Assembly (NCBI GenBank): GCA_001305055.1
Contig: BBZX01000002.1
Coordinates: forward strand, 354,385-418,384
Direction of reading: 5' to 3'
Length of the DNA stretch: 64,000 bases
Source: Clostridia bacterium UC5.1-1C12
GTDB lineage: Bacteria; Bacillota_I; Bacilli_A; Erysipelotrichales; Erysipelotrichaceae
Shown here: positions 41,482-51,587 of the stretch, piece by piece
How positions within the stretch are numbered: the stretch's first letter is position 1
Layout of the letters: each line of letters starts with the position of its first letter
Position numbers and translations under genes: made by a program
The notes under the pieces: generated by a model
Told to the model about the DNA's origin: nothing
The model's database searches: none
Seen by the model: only the letters and a program-made list of their open reading frames with translations

Positions 41482-41793
41482 ATGGAAGGTCTTGAATTGA
41501 TCAGCTTTCAGATCATCAGTGCGGTAGGTACTGCCCGTTCCATGTACATCGAAGCGATACAGCTTGCAAAAACAGGTGATTTTGAAGGCGCTGAGAAGCT
41601 GATGGAGGAGGGTGAGCAGGTGTTTTTAGAAGGTCATCACGCGCATGCGGGTTTGATTCAAAAAGAAGCAGCTGGTGAAAAGACTGAATTTGCTCTCTTG
41701 CTGATGCATGCGGAGGATCAGCTGATGAGTGCCGAAGCTTTTGGTATCTTAGCTCAGGAATTTATCGATATTTATAAAAAATTGAATCAATAA
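41482..41793 (+). CDS. PTS EIIA, lactose/cellobiose family
   Basis: A 103-residue helical EIIA of the lactose/cellobiose class. The phosphorylated histidine is H76 in LLMHAEDQLM; the conserved HHAHAGLIQ precedes it. It starts 2 bases after the EIIB stop and completes the PTS of this operon. Intact, followed by a terminator. Confidence 0.92.
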   Translation: MEGLELISFQIISAVGTARSMYIEAIQLAKTGDFEGAEKLMEEGEQVFLEGHHAHAGLIQKEAAGEKTEFALLLMHAEDQLMSAEAFGILAQEFIDIYKKLNQ

Positions 41794-41798
41794 TCATT

Positions 41799-41828
41799 GG
41801 ATCAGGGTCATGCTCTGATCCTTTTCTT
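41799..41828 (+). terminator. Terminator of the sulfatase-GH1-PTS operon
   Basis: GGATCAG (41799-41805) pairs with CTGATCC (41815-41821), followed by TTTTCTT. Confidence 0.75.
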
Positions 41829-41949
41829 CGGCTGATAAAATAATATGCAGCCGTTTTCAATTATGGCGGTATCCCTTTCAATTGACTCTTAAACATGGTA
41901 GAATTAATAATAATATTTATATCATTTCAGCATGTTTGGAGGGGATATG

Positions 41950-44404
41950 ATGAAAGCTAAGAGGATAATATTAGCTATCTGTGTGCTTTTTAATACCTGT
42001 TTTGGCTTAGCTGCATCAGATATCCATGCTGAAGAAGATCAAGTCATAAAAGTGGGTTATCCAATTCAAGAGGGACTTACGGTTATTGATGAGAATGGAA
42101 ATTTCAGCGGTTATACTTATGAATATATTCAGGAAATGGCTTTATATAATGGCTGGCAGGTTGAATTTGTCCAAGCTGAAGGAAGTATTGACGAAAGCTT
42201 AACGACTTTGATGGATATGCTTGAAGAAGGGGAGATCGATCTCATGGGCGGGATGTCGTATAGCGCCGCTATGGATGATATCTATGACTATTCAAGCCGC
42301 AGCTACGGCATCGCTTATACAACTTTAGTAATATTAAATAATAAGACATTTATTGTTGATTCGACCCAGATGCAGCATGTGCGGATAGCGGTGCATAAGA
42401 ATGCGAACATGCGCTTGCGGGAGCTGAATGAATTTTGTGAAATGAACCTGATCGAGCCGGAGTATTTTTATTATGACAGCAGTGAAGCAATGCTTAACGC
42501 TTTGGTAAGCGGTGAAGCTGAGGCAATGCTGAGTACGAGCGCTGAGAAGGTAACCGGTGTGCGTACGGTAGCTAAATTTGCTCCTAAGCCTTTTTATTTC
42601 ATTACCACATCGGGTAATTCACCACTGATACAGGAAATAAATCTAGCGCTGCAGAATATTGAACAGACTAATCCATATTTTATGTCGGAAATGGAAAGTA
42701 AATATTTTTCACACGGTCATGATGAGTTGATTTTAAATGATGATGAATTAGCGTTTATTGAACAGGGTAACGTATTTAAAGCCGGTGTGCTTACCAATCA
42801 GCCGCCTTTTCAATATGAAGCCGACGGTGAATTAAAGGGTATTGCCGTGGATGTGCTGAAGGCTATCGCAGAACAAACGGGCTTGAATATTGAGTTGATA
42901 GCAATTTCAACGCCGGGTCAGCTTGATCAAATGATGCTGATAAGGAAATTGATATTTCACTTGCCATGACTTATGATTATGATCTTGCTGAGGAGCTGCG
43001 CATTCAGATGACCAATCCTTATCTTGAGGCTCAGTATATCATGATGATGAATGATACAGCCAACATAGGTGATTTGCGGAATAAAACACTGGCATTAACT
43101 AAAACGGTGGAGTACAGCCGAATTGAGACTTCCTCCGCAAAGTGGTATGACACGGTTGAAGAGTGTGTCAAAGCGGTGAATAATGGTGAAGCGGATTATA
43201 TGTTCGGAGATAATTACATGGTGCAGTATTTTATCAATCAGCCGCAGTTCGGTAATATCTATCTGATACCGCAGACTTATGATGTGCGCCGGATTTGTTT
43301 CGGTGTGATAAGACAGTCAAATCATCATTTGCTTAATATAATGAATAAGGCAGTAATGGCTTTTCCTGATGAAGAAATGCAGACAATTATTTTTCTTAAT
43401 ACGACCTATGAGAATGATTTTAATTTCAAGGATATGATTAATAAGTATCCGCTGACATTTATATTTTTGATTACCTCAGTTTCAGCTGTGATCATTTTGG
43501 CACTGCTGTGGGGGCTGAGAACTAAAATTAAAATGAATAATAAGATTCAGCTTGATTTAAAGAAGCATCTTCAGGTCTATGAATTATCAAGTGATCATTT
43601 TTTTGAATATGACTATGCTTCAGATATTCTGATGGTTTCCAGAAAAGGGGCCGGCGGGGAAGTGTTGAAAGCTTTACGAAGCATGGCGAAATGAATGAAA
43701 CTGATGAACGCGGGCAATTTTATGAGCAGGTATTCTTTAAGCTTTTGAAAGAGGGAAAGGATGCGAGCCATGATCTTTTGTGTCCGATGGATAATGGTGA
43801 TTTACATTGGTATCGGTTTATCTTCAAAACGGTATGCGATGATTTAGGCAATCCGGCATATTGCATCGGTAAGATCAGTGATATTGATGATGAGAAAAAA
43901 GAAAAAGAGCGTCTGGAGAAACAGGCGCAGCTTGACAGTCTAACTGGAGTTTATAACGCGGCGGCATCGCGGAAGCAAATTATTGAGGAGCTTGACCGGC
44001 TGAAGGCAGATCAGCATGATGGTTTAATGCTGATTGATATTGATGATTTTAAGCATATCAATGACAGCTATGGGCATCTTAATGGAGATAAGGTTTTATG
44101 CAGTCTTGCCCAGTTACTGAAGTATAATTTTGATGCTCAGCGCTGTCTGATCGGCCGGCCGGGCGGTGATGAATTTGTGGTCTATGTCCGTGATACAAAT
44201 ATGGACGAGCTTGGGGAGTTGTGTGAGAAGCTGCTGGCTTGTGTAGGGGATATGGTCAATGATGATGAAATCCATGTCTCAGTGAGTATCGGAGCGGCTA
44301 TCGCCAGTGCCGGCGATTTGTTTGAGACAATCTACCGGCGTTCTGATGAGGCGATGTATACTTCAAAGCGCAATGGCCGAAATTGTTATGAAATTATCGG
44401 ATAA
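41950..44404 (+). CDS. Membrane diguanylate cyclase with tandem periplasmic-binding domains (two frameshifts)
   Basis: An 818-residue sensor. A signal peptide is followed by two tandem solute-binding (SBP_bac_3-like) domains at about 28-260 and 265-500 (VGYPIQEGLTVIDENGNF; FKAGVLTNQPPFQYEADGEL). A transmembrane helix lies at about 510-530 (FIFLITSVSAVIILALLWG). A PAS-like segment (LHWYRFIF ... CIGKISDIDDEKK) leads to a GGDEF domain with LDSLTGVYN, IDIDDFKHINDSYGH and GRPGGDEF intact, so c-di-GMP synthesis is likely. Missing bases: G near 42930 (corrected QMDADKEIDISLAMT) and T near 43672 (corrected KAFTKHGEMNETDE). I chose the ATG at 41950 for GGAGGGG spacing; 41947 is also possible. Confidence 0.82.
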
Positions 44405-44415
44405 GGAGTGTTGTC

Positions 44416-44880
44416 ATGCGGATTGGTGTAGTGTCAGACACACATAATGTATTGCGCCCGGAGGTTATTGCGAGCCTGCGCAGCTGTGATTATATCCTGC
44501 ATGCCGGTGATATATGCTGTGAGGAACTTCTTATACAGCTCAAAGAGCTTGGCAAGGTTTGTGCAGTGCGCGGCAATAATGATCTTGGTGCTTGGGCAGC
44601 TGAACTTAAAGTGGTGGAAAAGCTAAAGCTTGACGGCTTGCAGATCGTGTTGTGTCATGAATTCATTGATATGCCGAAAGCGGCAGAGGCTGATATCATC
44701 ATCAACGGTCATTCCCACCGCTATCGGTGTGAAAAGAACGGCAGACAATGGCTTTTGAATCCCGGCAGCTGCGGCAGGCGGCGGTTTAACTATCCATTAA
44801 CGTGGATGGTCTTGATTACCGATAAGGGTGAGCTTACGATTGAACGCCATGAAATTAAGGATATGGAAAAGAAACAGTAG
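44416..44880 (+). CDS. YfcE/MJ0936-family metallophosphoesterase
   Basis: A 154-residue calcineurin-like phosphodiesterase. The metal ligands are all visible: SDTH, HAGD, GNND, CHEF and NGHSH. The fold and length match YfcE/YsnB-type enzymes that cleave phosphodiesters in vitro; the natural substrate is unknown. AAGGAG precedes the ATG and the gene starts 11 bases after the diguanylate cyclase, so they may be cotranscribed. Intact. Confidence 0.9.
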   Translation: MRIGVVSDTHNVLRPEVIASLRSCDYILHAGDICCEELLIQLKELGKVCAVRGNNDLGAWAAELKVVEKLKLDGLQIVLCHEFIDMPKAAEADIIINGHSHRYRCEKNGRQWLLNPGSCGRRRFNYPLTWMVLITDKGELTIERHEIKDMEKKQ

Positions 44881-44896
44881 TATAAACTGCTGTTTT
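44872..44896 (+). terminator. Terminator after the phosphoesterase gene
   Basis: AAACAGTAGT (44872-44881), loop ATAA, ACTGCTGTTT (44886-44895), then T. The stop codon is inside the left arm. Confidence 0.65.
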
Positions 44897-45041
44897 ATTG
44901 TTGTTTGTTGAATGAAAAAGGCCGCTTTTATCAGTGTTTATCGCTAAAATCGAAAGATTTCAGCTTTTTATGCGTTTCCTTTATGGTTTCAATTGAAATG
45001 AATCATCACATCAGTTAAAATAAAAGCATAAGGGGTGGCGT

Positions 45042-46020
45042 ATGAAATTAAGTATCATTGTAGCAGTCTATGATGCGGAAGCAACTTTAAGACGCTGTTT
45101 AGACAGCTGTCTCAATCAGACTTACCGTGATTTTGAAGTAATCATTGTTGATGACGGAAGTAAGGATGGCTCTTTGAAGATTATTGAAGAATATTGCAGG
45201 AGATACCCAAAATTATTTAAAAGTTTTCCATTAGAGGTAAACAGCGGTTCCGGCAAAGCTCGGAATACTGGCTTGAGTCATGTCAGCGGTGATTATTTTA
45301 CTTTTTAGATGATGACGATGTCGTTGTGCCTGACGGTTATGCCCAAATCATGGCGGAGGCCGAAGCATCAAAGGCGGATATTTTGATGTTTGATGCTTAT
45401 CAGGCAGCGCCTGACGGCAGCCGCAAGCGTTATTATTCAGCGCTTGATTTCAGCAATGAAGGTGAAATCAGCAGACAGCAGTATTTTATTGCTCTGCCTT
45501 TTCCTTGGAATAAGGTATATAAACGAAGATTTATCGATCTTGGCATGCGTTTTCCAGAAGGCATCTGGTATGCTTATCTGGCTTGTATACCAGCATTGGC
45601 CGGTACCGCGGATAAGATCATCTATCTAAAGAAGCCATTGATTGAATATTATCAGACAGAAAATTCGATGACCCGCAATGATAAATTCAGGTTAAATCAT
45701 TGGATATTCTAAAAGCGATCACAATCTTAAATCAAAATAGTAATCAATCACTGTTTAAGATGGAATGTGAGTTTTTAGCTTATCAATATATTTTAAAAAT
45801 CGGTGCTTCCTTTTTAAATGAGTATCGTCAGGATCAGTATCTTGATGAATTAGCGAATTATATGGTTAAATATTTTCCGCGCTGGCAGCAGAATATGTAT
45901 GTCAAAAAAGAGCGCTCTGACGATGTGCGAAGGGCAAATCTGTATTTTAAGAAGAAGTATAAGGTGATTCGTATGCGGGATAAAATCAGTGCCTTGCTGC
46001 ATCGGGAACGTCATGATTAA
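45042..46020 (+). CDS. Family 2 glycosyltransferase (two frameshifts)
   Basis: A 326-residue GT-A fold glycosyltransferase. The start MKLSIIVAVYDAEATLRRCL and VIIVDDGSKDGSL are the nucleotide-sugar site, followed by NSGSGKARNTGLSH and the DXD-type metal site, which reads LDDDD only after one T is restored near 45303. A second missing T near 45701 (corrected RLNHLDILKAITIL) joins the C-terminal helical region. The tail is basic (YFKKKYKVIRMRDKIS), as in enzymes of surface polysaccharide or teichoic acid synthesis. AAGGGGTGG precedes the ATG. It has no glycan cluster around it; donor and acceptor unknown. Confidence 0.85.
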
Positions 46021-46032
46021 GGAGTTGATTGG

Positions 46033-46788
46033 ATGAGTGAAGCAACCAATGAGTTTGTGAATTTAAGTGTTGAGAATATCGACAGTGAGCATTTATGCTG
46101 TATCATACGTACAAAAATAAAGCACCCGGGTGTTGAAGCTAAACGTCAGTGGCTTAAAGAGCGGCTGCCGGAAGGTCATGTGTTCAGAAAATTAAATGCT
46201 AAAGCGACGGTATTTATCGAATATGCGCCGCTTGAAAAAGCGTGGGTACCATCATGGGCGATAATTATATTTATATTTATTGTCTATGGGTTTTAGGTGA
46301 TGCAAAAGGCAAAGGGTACGGAAAAGCACTTATGGAATACTGCATTGAAGATGCCAAGGCTGCTGGCAAGTCCGGTGTCTGTATGCTTGGTTCAGCAAAA
46401 CAGAAAAGCTGGCTGTCTGATCAGTCATTTGCGAATAAGTTTGGCTTTAAGCAGGTGGATAATACAAAGAATGGATATGAGCTGCTTGCCTCTCTTTTGA
46501 CGGGACCCTCCCTTACTTTGCCAATCAGGCTAAGCAAATGCGGATAGATCATGATCAGCTAAGTATTTATTATGACTGCCAGTGCCCTATGTGCATCAAG
46601 TCATACCCAATATCCAAGCCTATTGTGAGGCAAATGCAGTTGAGTATGAGCTGATTCAGATTGAGTCCCTTTCACAGGCTAAAGCGCTGCCGTGTGTGTT
46701 TAATAACTTCGCGGTATTTTATAAGGGAAAGTTTGAAACAGTAAATCTGCTTGATAGCAAAGCATTAGAAAGAATACTAAAGAAATGA
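46033..46788 (+). CDS. GNAT acetyltransferase with C-terminal YoaP-like domain (three frameshifts)
   Basis: A 252-residue protein. The N-terminal half is a GNAT fold with acetyl-CoA loop LGDAKGKGYGKALMEYC. The C-terminal half is YoaP-like (YYDCQCPYVHQVIPNIQAYC, then LPCVFNNFAVFYKGKFETVN), with a CxC-like cysteine pair after correction. Three C residues are missing, near 46250, 46491 and 46590, each in a CC or CCC run. AAGGAG precedes the ATG, 12 bases after the glycosyltransferase. Its substrate is unknown; YoaP-like domains are found fused to GNATs in many Firmicutes. Confidence 0.8.
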
Positions 46789-46817
46789 TGGTTAAAGTCT
46801 TGTGAAAAGACGTTGGC

Positions 46818-47011
46818 ATGATGGAAATCATTAATAAAAAGAGCACCTGTATGGAAATGCTTGGCTGCGACTACCCGACAGGTAAAATACAGAAAGAAAC
46901 CTGTCGCGAGGAAGGCAGCCGTCTGTCCTCTTTGAGGGCATGATTTCCAGAAAGATTGAAGGAATTCATTTTCTTGATAATTGCAACTGTCTCATTGCAT
47001 GGCATGAATAA
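46818..47011 (+). CDS. Small hypothetical protein of 64 residues (frameshifted near 46925)
   Basis: The ATG at 46818 reads MMEIINKKSTCMEMLGCDYPTGKIQKE, then a stop at 46940. Restoring one C near 46925 gives RLSLFEGMISRKIEGIHFLDNCNCLIAWHE to a TAA at 47009-47011. The corrected frame looks protein-like, with three cysteine pairs, but there is no strong ribosome site. It lies between the GNAT-YoaP and MGMT-like genes. I do not recognise the family. Confidence 0.5.
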
Positions 47012-47043
47012 AATGATTATGCTTAATGCAGGAGGTGACCGTT

Positions 47044-47523
47044 ATGGCGAATGAAGATAAGAAAGATTTTAATGCAATGCTGAAGGATAATAAGGGAATG
47101 CCGAAGATTCAGATCATTACTGACCGCGATAGTATTGAGAAATACGGCGGCAGCAGAATGTACTTTGCACCGCCGATTGCCTATGATGAGGTCATGAATC
47201 AGATTCCTTATGGGAAGGTTATTACTGTGGGTAAAATCAGGGAATATTTTGCGGTTAAAAATGAGGCTGATTTCACTGATCCGATCACAGCCGGAATCTT
47301 CGTTTCAATTGCCGCATGGGCCAGTGAGCAGCGTTCTGATTCACCAACACCTTACTGGCGGACATTAAAAGCTAATGGCGAATTGAATTCAAAATATCCC
47401 GGCGGCATTGAAAAGCAGAAAGCGCAGCTGATGGCAGAAGGGCATACAATCATTCAAAAAGGGCGTAAAAATATCAAATATTTTGTGGCAGATTATGAAA
47501 AAGCTCTTTTTGATTTGCTTTGA
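47044..47523 (+). CDS. MGMT-family (alkyltransferase-like) DNA-binding protein lacking the PCHR motif
   Basis: A 159-residue protein related to the DNA-binding domain of O6-alkylguanine-DNA alkyltransferase: VMNQIPYGKVITVGKIREYF is the helix-turn-helix entry. The methyl-accepting PCHR motif is not present; the corresponding stretch reads TPYWRTLKANGELNSKYPGG. Such alkyltransferase-like proteins bind DNA without repairing it by alkyl transfer. I chose the ATG at 47044 with GGAGGTG upstream over one at 47026. Intact. Confidence 0.82.
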   Translation: MANEDKKDFNAMLKDNKGMPKIQIITDRDSIEKYGGSRMYFAPPIAYDEVMNQIPYGKVITVGKIREYFAVKNEADFTDPITAGIFVSIAAWASEQRSDSPTPYWRTLKANGELNSKYPGGIEKQKAQLMAEGHTIIQKGRKNIKYFVADYEKALFDLL

Positions 47524-47532
47524 TTCAAGCTT

Positions 47533-47758
47533 ATGATGGTTATAAAAAGTATTGTTCCTGTTTCAGCTGCGGTTGTTTTGATATTCATTTTCAAGAAACA
47601 GCAAAAAAGATGAATAAGCAGCAGTCTACATAGCTGAGGGAATTGCTTTAGGACTTTGTTTTGGTTCGGCAGTCGGTTCATCAATGCCGGTTTTCCTGCT
47701 TCTTTTATCAGCTTGAATACATTGCCTGCCTGCTGATCGGCATGCGGATCAAGAAATG
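47533..47758 (+). pseudogene. Decayed or heavily frameshifted small membrane protein
   Basis: Frames change several times. The segments MMVIKSIVPVSAAVVLIFIF, AEGIALGLCFGSAVGSSMPV and EYIACLLIGMRIKK are each protein-like and resemble the small glycine-rich membrane proteins common in Firmicutes. Too many corrections are needed to call it intact. It starts 10 bases after the MGMT-like gene. Confidence 0.35.
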
Positions 47759-47773
47759 ATTTTTAACATAAAA

Positions 47774-47793
47774 AAGCCAGCGCTAGCTGGCTT
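47774..47793 (-). terminator. Terminator of desulfoferrodoxin gene
   Basis: AAGCCAGC, loop GCTA, GCTGGCTT; on the minus strand a T run follows. Confidence 0.8.
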
Positions 47794-47803
47794 AATGTAT
47801 GCT

Positions 47804-48181
47804 TTAAAGAGTGACTGTCCAAAGACCATGCAGGTTGCAGTATTCATAAACGGCAACGACCTGTTCACCTTCCGCAAGTTTAAAATCAGCGGCCGGTACT
47901 TCATGCGGTTTCAGATATTTGATCATACCGCCTTTATTTGTTTCTGCATAGATCCATTGGATTGAGTGAGCATCTTCCATTGGATGAGCAACTGATGCAA
48001 CTGCAACATGGCAAGTATCGTTCACGATACTAACAACCGGTACGTGTTTTTCGTTAGCTCCGTCACTTGTATTAGGTACTAATTCCTGCATCTTCTCTCC
48101 GCAGCAGAAAACCGGAACATGTTTATCTTCGATCATTTCTACAATATTGCCGCAAATAGCACAGCGATAAAATTTTGTCAT
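47804..48181 (-). CDS. dfx: Desulfoferrodoxin (class I superoxide reductase)
   Basis: A 125-residue superoxide reductase that reduces superoxide to hydrogen peroxide in anaerobes. The N-terminal desulforedoxin domain has the Fe(Cys)4 ligands C7, C10 and the adjacent pair C26-C27 (FYRCAICG; FCCGEKM). The catalytic centre uses NEKHVPV, VASVAHPMEDAHSIQ and CNLHGLW for the histidine and cysteine ligands. AGGAGGG precedes the ATG. Intact, single gene with its own terminator. Confidence 0.93.
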   Translation of the reverse strand: MTKFYRCAICGNIVEMIEDKHVPVFCCGEKMQELVPNTSDGANEKHVPVVSIVNDTCHVAVASVAHPMEDAHSIQWIYAETNKGGMIKYLKPHEVPAADFKLAEGEQVVAVYEYCNLHGLWTVTL

Positions 48182-48341
48182 AAATAATACCCTCCTCTTA
48201 TTAGGTATGCCCTTATTATATAGGATATATACGTCAGGTCAATTAATATGCTTTTTTATGCACCCGATGATTGAGTTAAGCATTTTATGCTGTTTTCATG
48301 TCGATTTATAGTTCATTGAGACAGCCGTGGTAAAAGAAAGA

Positions 48342-48369
48342 TTGAAAAAAATTCATAATGTGATATTAT
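48342..48369 (+). promoter_or_regulatory. Promoter of the DUF3887-type lipoprotein gene
   Basis: TTGAAA (48342-48347), 16-base spacer, TATTAT (48364-48369), 24 bases before the ATG at 48394. Confidence 0.55.
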
Positions 48370-48393
48370 TAAAGAGCACGGGAGGCGACGTTT

Positions 48394-48806
48394 ATGAAAA
48401 AATAGGGATCCTGATGACTTTGGCTGTCATGCTGTTAAGCGGATGTGTCAAAGAAGGACCAGAAGGAAAAGCTTGTCCTGAAGATCAGGCCACAAATGCC
48501 GCAACAGCAAAAGACTATGCGCAGACTTTGATTGATCATGATTATGATACAGCTCTTACATATAATTATTCAGCTGAAATGTCAGATGTCTTAAATAATG
48601 GAAAAATGATTGATTTATTAAAATCAAAAGTAGATTCATTTGGTGAATTCAAGGAAATGCAGGCGGCTTTATGCTCAAGTGAAGAGAGTAAGCATATCAT
48701 TACTCTGCCGATGAAATTCTCTAAACAGAATTTTAATCTGAATATCAGTTTTGATGGAGAAGGAAAGATTACCGGTATTACCTTTAGTGAGTTTACAGGT
48801 AAATAG
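48394..48806 (+). CDS. Lipoprotein with DUF3887-like domain (frameshifted near 48400)
   Basis: A 137-residue exported lipoprotein. The ATG at 48394 follows GGGAGGCG. The ATG-AAAAAA run lacks one A; restoring it gives MKKIGILMTLAVMLLSGC with lipobox LSGC. The mature part is a small domain of the DUF3887 type: AKDYAQTLIDHDYDTALTYN, then FSKQNFNLNISFDGEGKITG. The family often sits before serine hydrolases or membrane proteins; here it stands alone. Function unknown. Confidence 0.75.
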
Positions 48807-48830
48807 TGCGGCAAAGCTGCACTTTTTTTT
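48805..48830 (+). terminator. Terminator of the lipoprotein gene
   Basis: AGTGCGGC, loop AAA, GCTGCACT, then a run of eight T. Confidence 0.75.
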
Positions 48831-48907
48831 CGTTCTTGCGGCATTCTGATAGAGACAAATGATTGTGATTGTGATAGAATAGTAAAGTTTTTAATGGAGA
48901 GATGAAA

Positions 48908-49822
48908 ATGAAAAAATATTTTTATGCATAATTCTATTGCTGACCGGCGCATGCAGTGCGCAAAGTCCGGATGTATCGGAAAAAGTATCCTTTATCGATG
49001 ATCGCGGGGTTCAAGTTGAAGTGACTAAAAAGCCGCAGCGTACAGCCGTGTTGATGGGCTCTTATGCGGATATTTGGCTGAATGCCGGCGGTGATATCAT
49101 TGCCAGTGTACAGGACGCGCTGGATCGCGGTTTAATTGATGAAGAGACGGCAATTGTCGGCAGCGGCAAAGAGGTAAACAGTGAACAGCTGCTGGCTGTT
49201 AAACCTGATTTTGTGATTCTGTCTTTGGATTATCCGAATCATTTAGAATTGGATCAGCTGCTGAGTGATGCCGGTATTGCACATGCTTATTTTCAGATTG
49301 ATTCATTTGATCAATATCTGAACTGTTTAAAGATTTTTACCGATATTATGGATAATCCGCAAGCCTATGAAAGATATGGCAGTGATGTGAAAGTACGGAT
49401 AGATGCAGTTTTTGATAAGCTTAAGGATGCTGAGGGGAATCCGAAGGTTTTATTGCTGAGAGCTTTTCAACAGGATGAAGGTTAAAGCGGGCGATCATTT
49501 TGTCGGTGAAATGCTGAATGAGCTGAAGGCGGATAATATTGCTGAACACGCGAAGCTGCTGCTTGATGAATTAAGTATGGAAATGATTTTAAAAGAGAAT
49601 CCGGAAATTATTTTTGTAACGATGATGGGCAGCGATACCCAGGCTGCCATCGATTATGTGAAGAATGAAATGCAGTCAGCGCCATGGCAGCAGGTAAAGG
49701 CTGTGCAAACGGGACAGGTGATCTTCCTTGATAAGGAATTATATCACTATAAACCGAATGCACGCTGGGATGAAGCATATGAAGGTCTTGCAAAGATTCT
49801 TTATCCGCATCTGTTCCAATAA
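48908..49822 (+). CDS. Iron/siderophore-type ABC substrate-binding lipoprotein (three frameshifts)
   Basis: A 305-residue FecB/BtuF-like binding lipoprotein. With one A restored near 48913 it begins MKKIFLCIILLLTGACS, a lipobox signal. The mature domain has the helical-backbone fold: FIDDRGVQVEVTKKPQRTAV, EQLLAVKPDFVILSL and PWQQVKAVQTGQVIFLDKEL. A T and a G appear missing near 49466 and 49476 (corrected AFSTGMKVKAGDHFVGEML). TGTGAT is repeated just upstream (48862-48875), possibly part of an iron-responsive control. It is the first gene of a three-gene importer; substrate could be a siderophore, haem or corrinoid. Confidence 0.82.
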
Positions 49823-50796
49823 GTACTCTTTGTTTATTCTGGGTATCAGTCTGTTATTGATTGTTTCAATCTTGTGTCTGGTGTTTGGCAGTGTGCCGTT
49901 ATCTTTGCACGACTTGCTGAAAGGTTTAAGTGATGCCGGCAGTTTGGAACATACGATCCTCTTTTCTATCCGGCTGCCGCGATTAGTGGGGGGCTATTAG
50001 CCGGAGCAGCTTTTTCAGCAGCGGGTGTATTATTGCAGGGTGTGCTTAATAATGCGCTGGCCTCACCAAATGTGATTGGTGTGAATGCCGGGGCAGGTTT
50101 TGCCGTGATGCTGCTGCTGGCTCTGCTGCCTGATTATAGCTCTTATGCGGCACTGGCGGCTTTTCTGGGCGCTTTTTTGAGTGCGGTATTGATAGTATCA
50201 ATCGCCGCTAAGACAGGTGCTTCACGCATTACCTTGGTTTTATCGGGAGTAGCGGTAAGCAGCTTCCTGAATGCGATGATGTCAGCATTAGAACTGATGC
50301 ATATCGATCTGGCAGTCAATGTTAAGTTTTTATGAATGGCTCATTGGCGAATATTCATTTTTCACAGCTGGCTCTGCCGGCTATCTTAATTTTTGCCGCA
50401 TTGTGTGCCGTATTTTTATTAGCGCATTCATTGAATATCTTAATGCTCGGGGATGAGGTTGCGATATCATTAGGCGTGAACAGTTCACGGCTGCGTTTGA
50501 TTCTGCTGCTGTTCGCATCACTCTTAGCGGGTTCGGCGGTATCCTATGCCGGCCTGATCGGTTTTGTCGGTCTGATCGTTCCGCATTTCGCAAGAAAAAT
50601 AGCAGGCACTGATCATCGGATATTACTGCCTTTCGCAAGCTTATGCGGTGCTGTTTTTACCTTGCTTTGCGATCTGGCGGGCCGGGTGTTTTTTGCTCCG
50701 TATGAATTGCCGGTAGGTATCGTGCTGGCATTTATCGGCAGTCCCTTCTTTTTGTTTCTATTAATTAATCAGAAAGGCAGGCGGCTTCATGATTAG
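49779..50796 (+). CDS. FecCD-family ABC permease (two frameshifts)
   Basis: A 339-residue multispan permease of the BtuC/FecCD family. SIRLPRLVGGLLAGAAFSAA (after restoring one G near 49993) is the classic motif, followed by GVLLQGVLNNALASPNVIG and the C-terminal YAGLIGFVGLIVPHFARKIAG coupling region. A T is missing near 50326 (corrected VKFFMNGSLANI). The best start is the ATG at 49779, overlapping the binding protein by 44 bases; no alternative methionine lies closer to the first helix. It overlaps the ATPase by 8 bases. Confidence 0.85.
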
Positions 50797-51546
50797 ATTT
50801 GAAGATGCGTCGATCGGTTATCATGAACCGATTCTTAAAGCGCTGAATCTGACAATAAAAAAGGCGGCATCCATGTGATCGTCGGGCCTAATGGCTGTGG
50901 CAAAACGACGATGATGAAGGGGATTTTAACACCCAGCATGGTCAGTGAGGGCAGGATTTTGCTGGCTGAAAGAGAATTGAATACCTATACGTTAAATGAG
51001 CGTGCTAAATGCTTCGCTTATCTTCCGCAGACCCGGCCGATTCCCCATATTCATGGGAAAACATTAGTGGGACATGGGCGCTATCCATATCAGGGCTTTC
51101 TGCGCTCTTCCACACAACAAGACCGCAGGATCGTGGATCAGGTAATGACACAGACTCAAACAAAACGCTTTGCACAGGATTATGTGGATGAGCTTTCCGG
51201 CGGTCAGCGTCAGCGTGTATTTCTTGCCATGGCCTTGGCGCAGAACTGTGAGTGGCTGCTGCTTGATGAGCCGACAACCTATCTGGACTTTACTTCTCAA
51301 TTGGAAGTCATGCAGCTGATTAAAACGTTAAAAGAACAGGGGAAAACGATTCTGCTGACGCTGCATGATCTGAGTCAGGCACTGCAGCTTGCCGATGAGT
51401 TAATTGTGATGAATCAGGGCAGGATTGAAGCACAGGGCAGTGTCGATCAAATTCTTGCCGATCATTTGCTTGAACGCGTCTTTCACATACGCATCAAAAC
51501 CTTTAATGAAAACGGGAGAAGATATCCGTTTATTGAATCTGAATAA
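50789..51546 (+). CDS. FecE/BtuD-family ABC ATPase (frameshifted near 50862)
   Basis: A 252-residue ATPase of the importer. Walker A is GPNGCGKTT, the signature LSGGQRQR, Walker B WLLLDEP and the switch LTLHDLSQ. One A is missing in the AAAAAA run near 50862; restored, IKKGGIHVIVGPNG reads through. The start ATG overlaps the permease stop (ATGATTAG). Without correction the ATPase would begin in mid-domain at about 50875. Confidence 0.9.
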
Positions 51547-51549
51547 TAG

Positions 51550-51587
51550 AAAAATGATTTCCTTTATGTATTCAGGAAATCATTTTT
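51550..51587. terminator. Bidirectional terminator between ABC ATPase and GNAT gene
   Basis: AAAAATGATTTCC (51550-51562) pairs perfectly with GGAAATCATTTTT (51575-51587), with T runs on both strands. Confidence 0.85.

Noticed and set aside
44881..45041. Small gene between the phosphoesterase and glycosyltransferase
   Set aside because: Only short frames without start signals; it holds the end of a terminator and a promoter-like AT-rich stretch.
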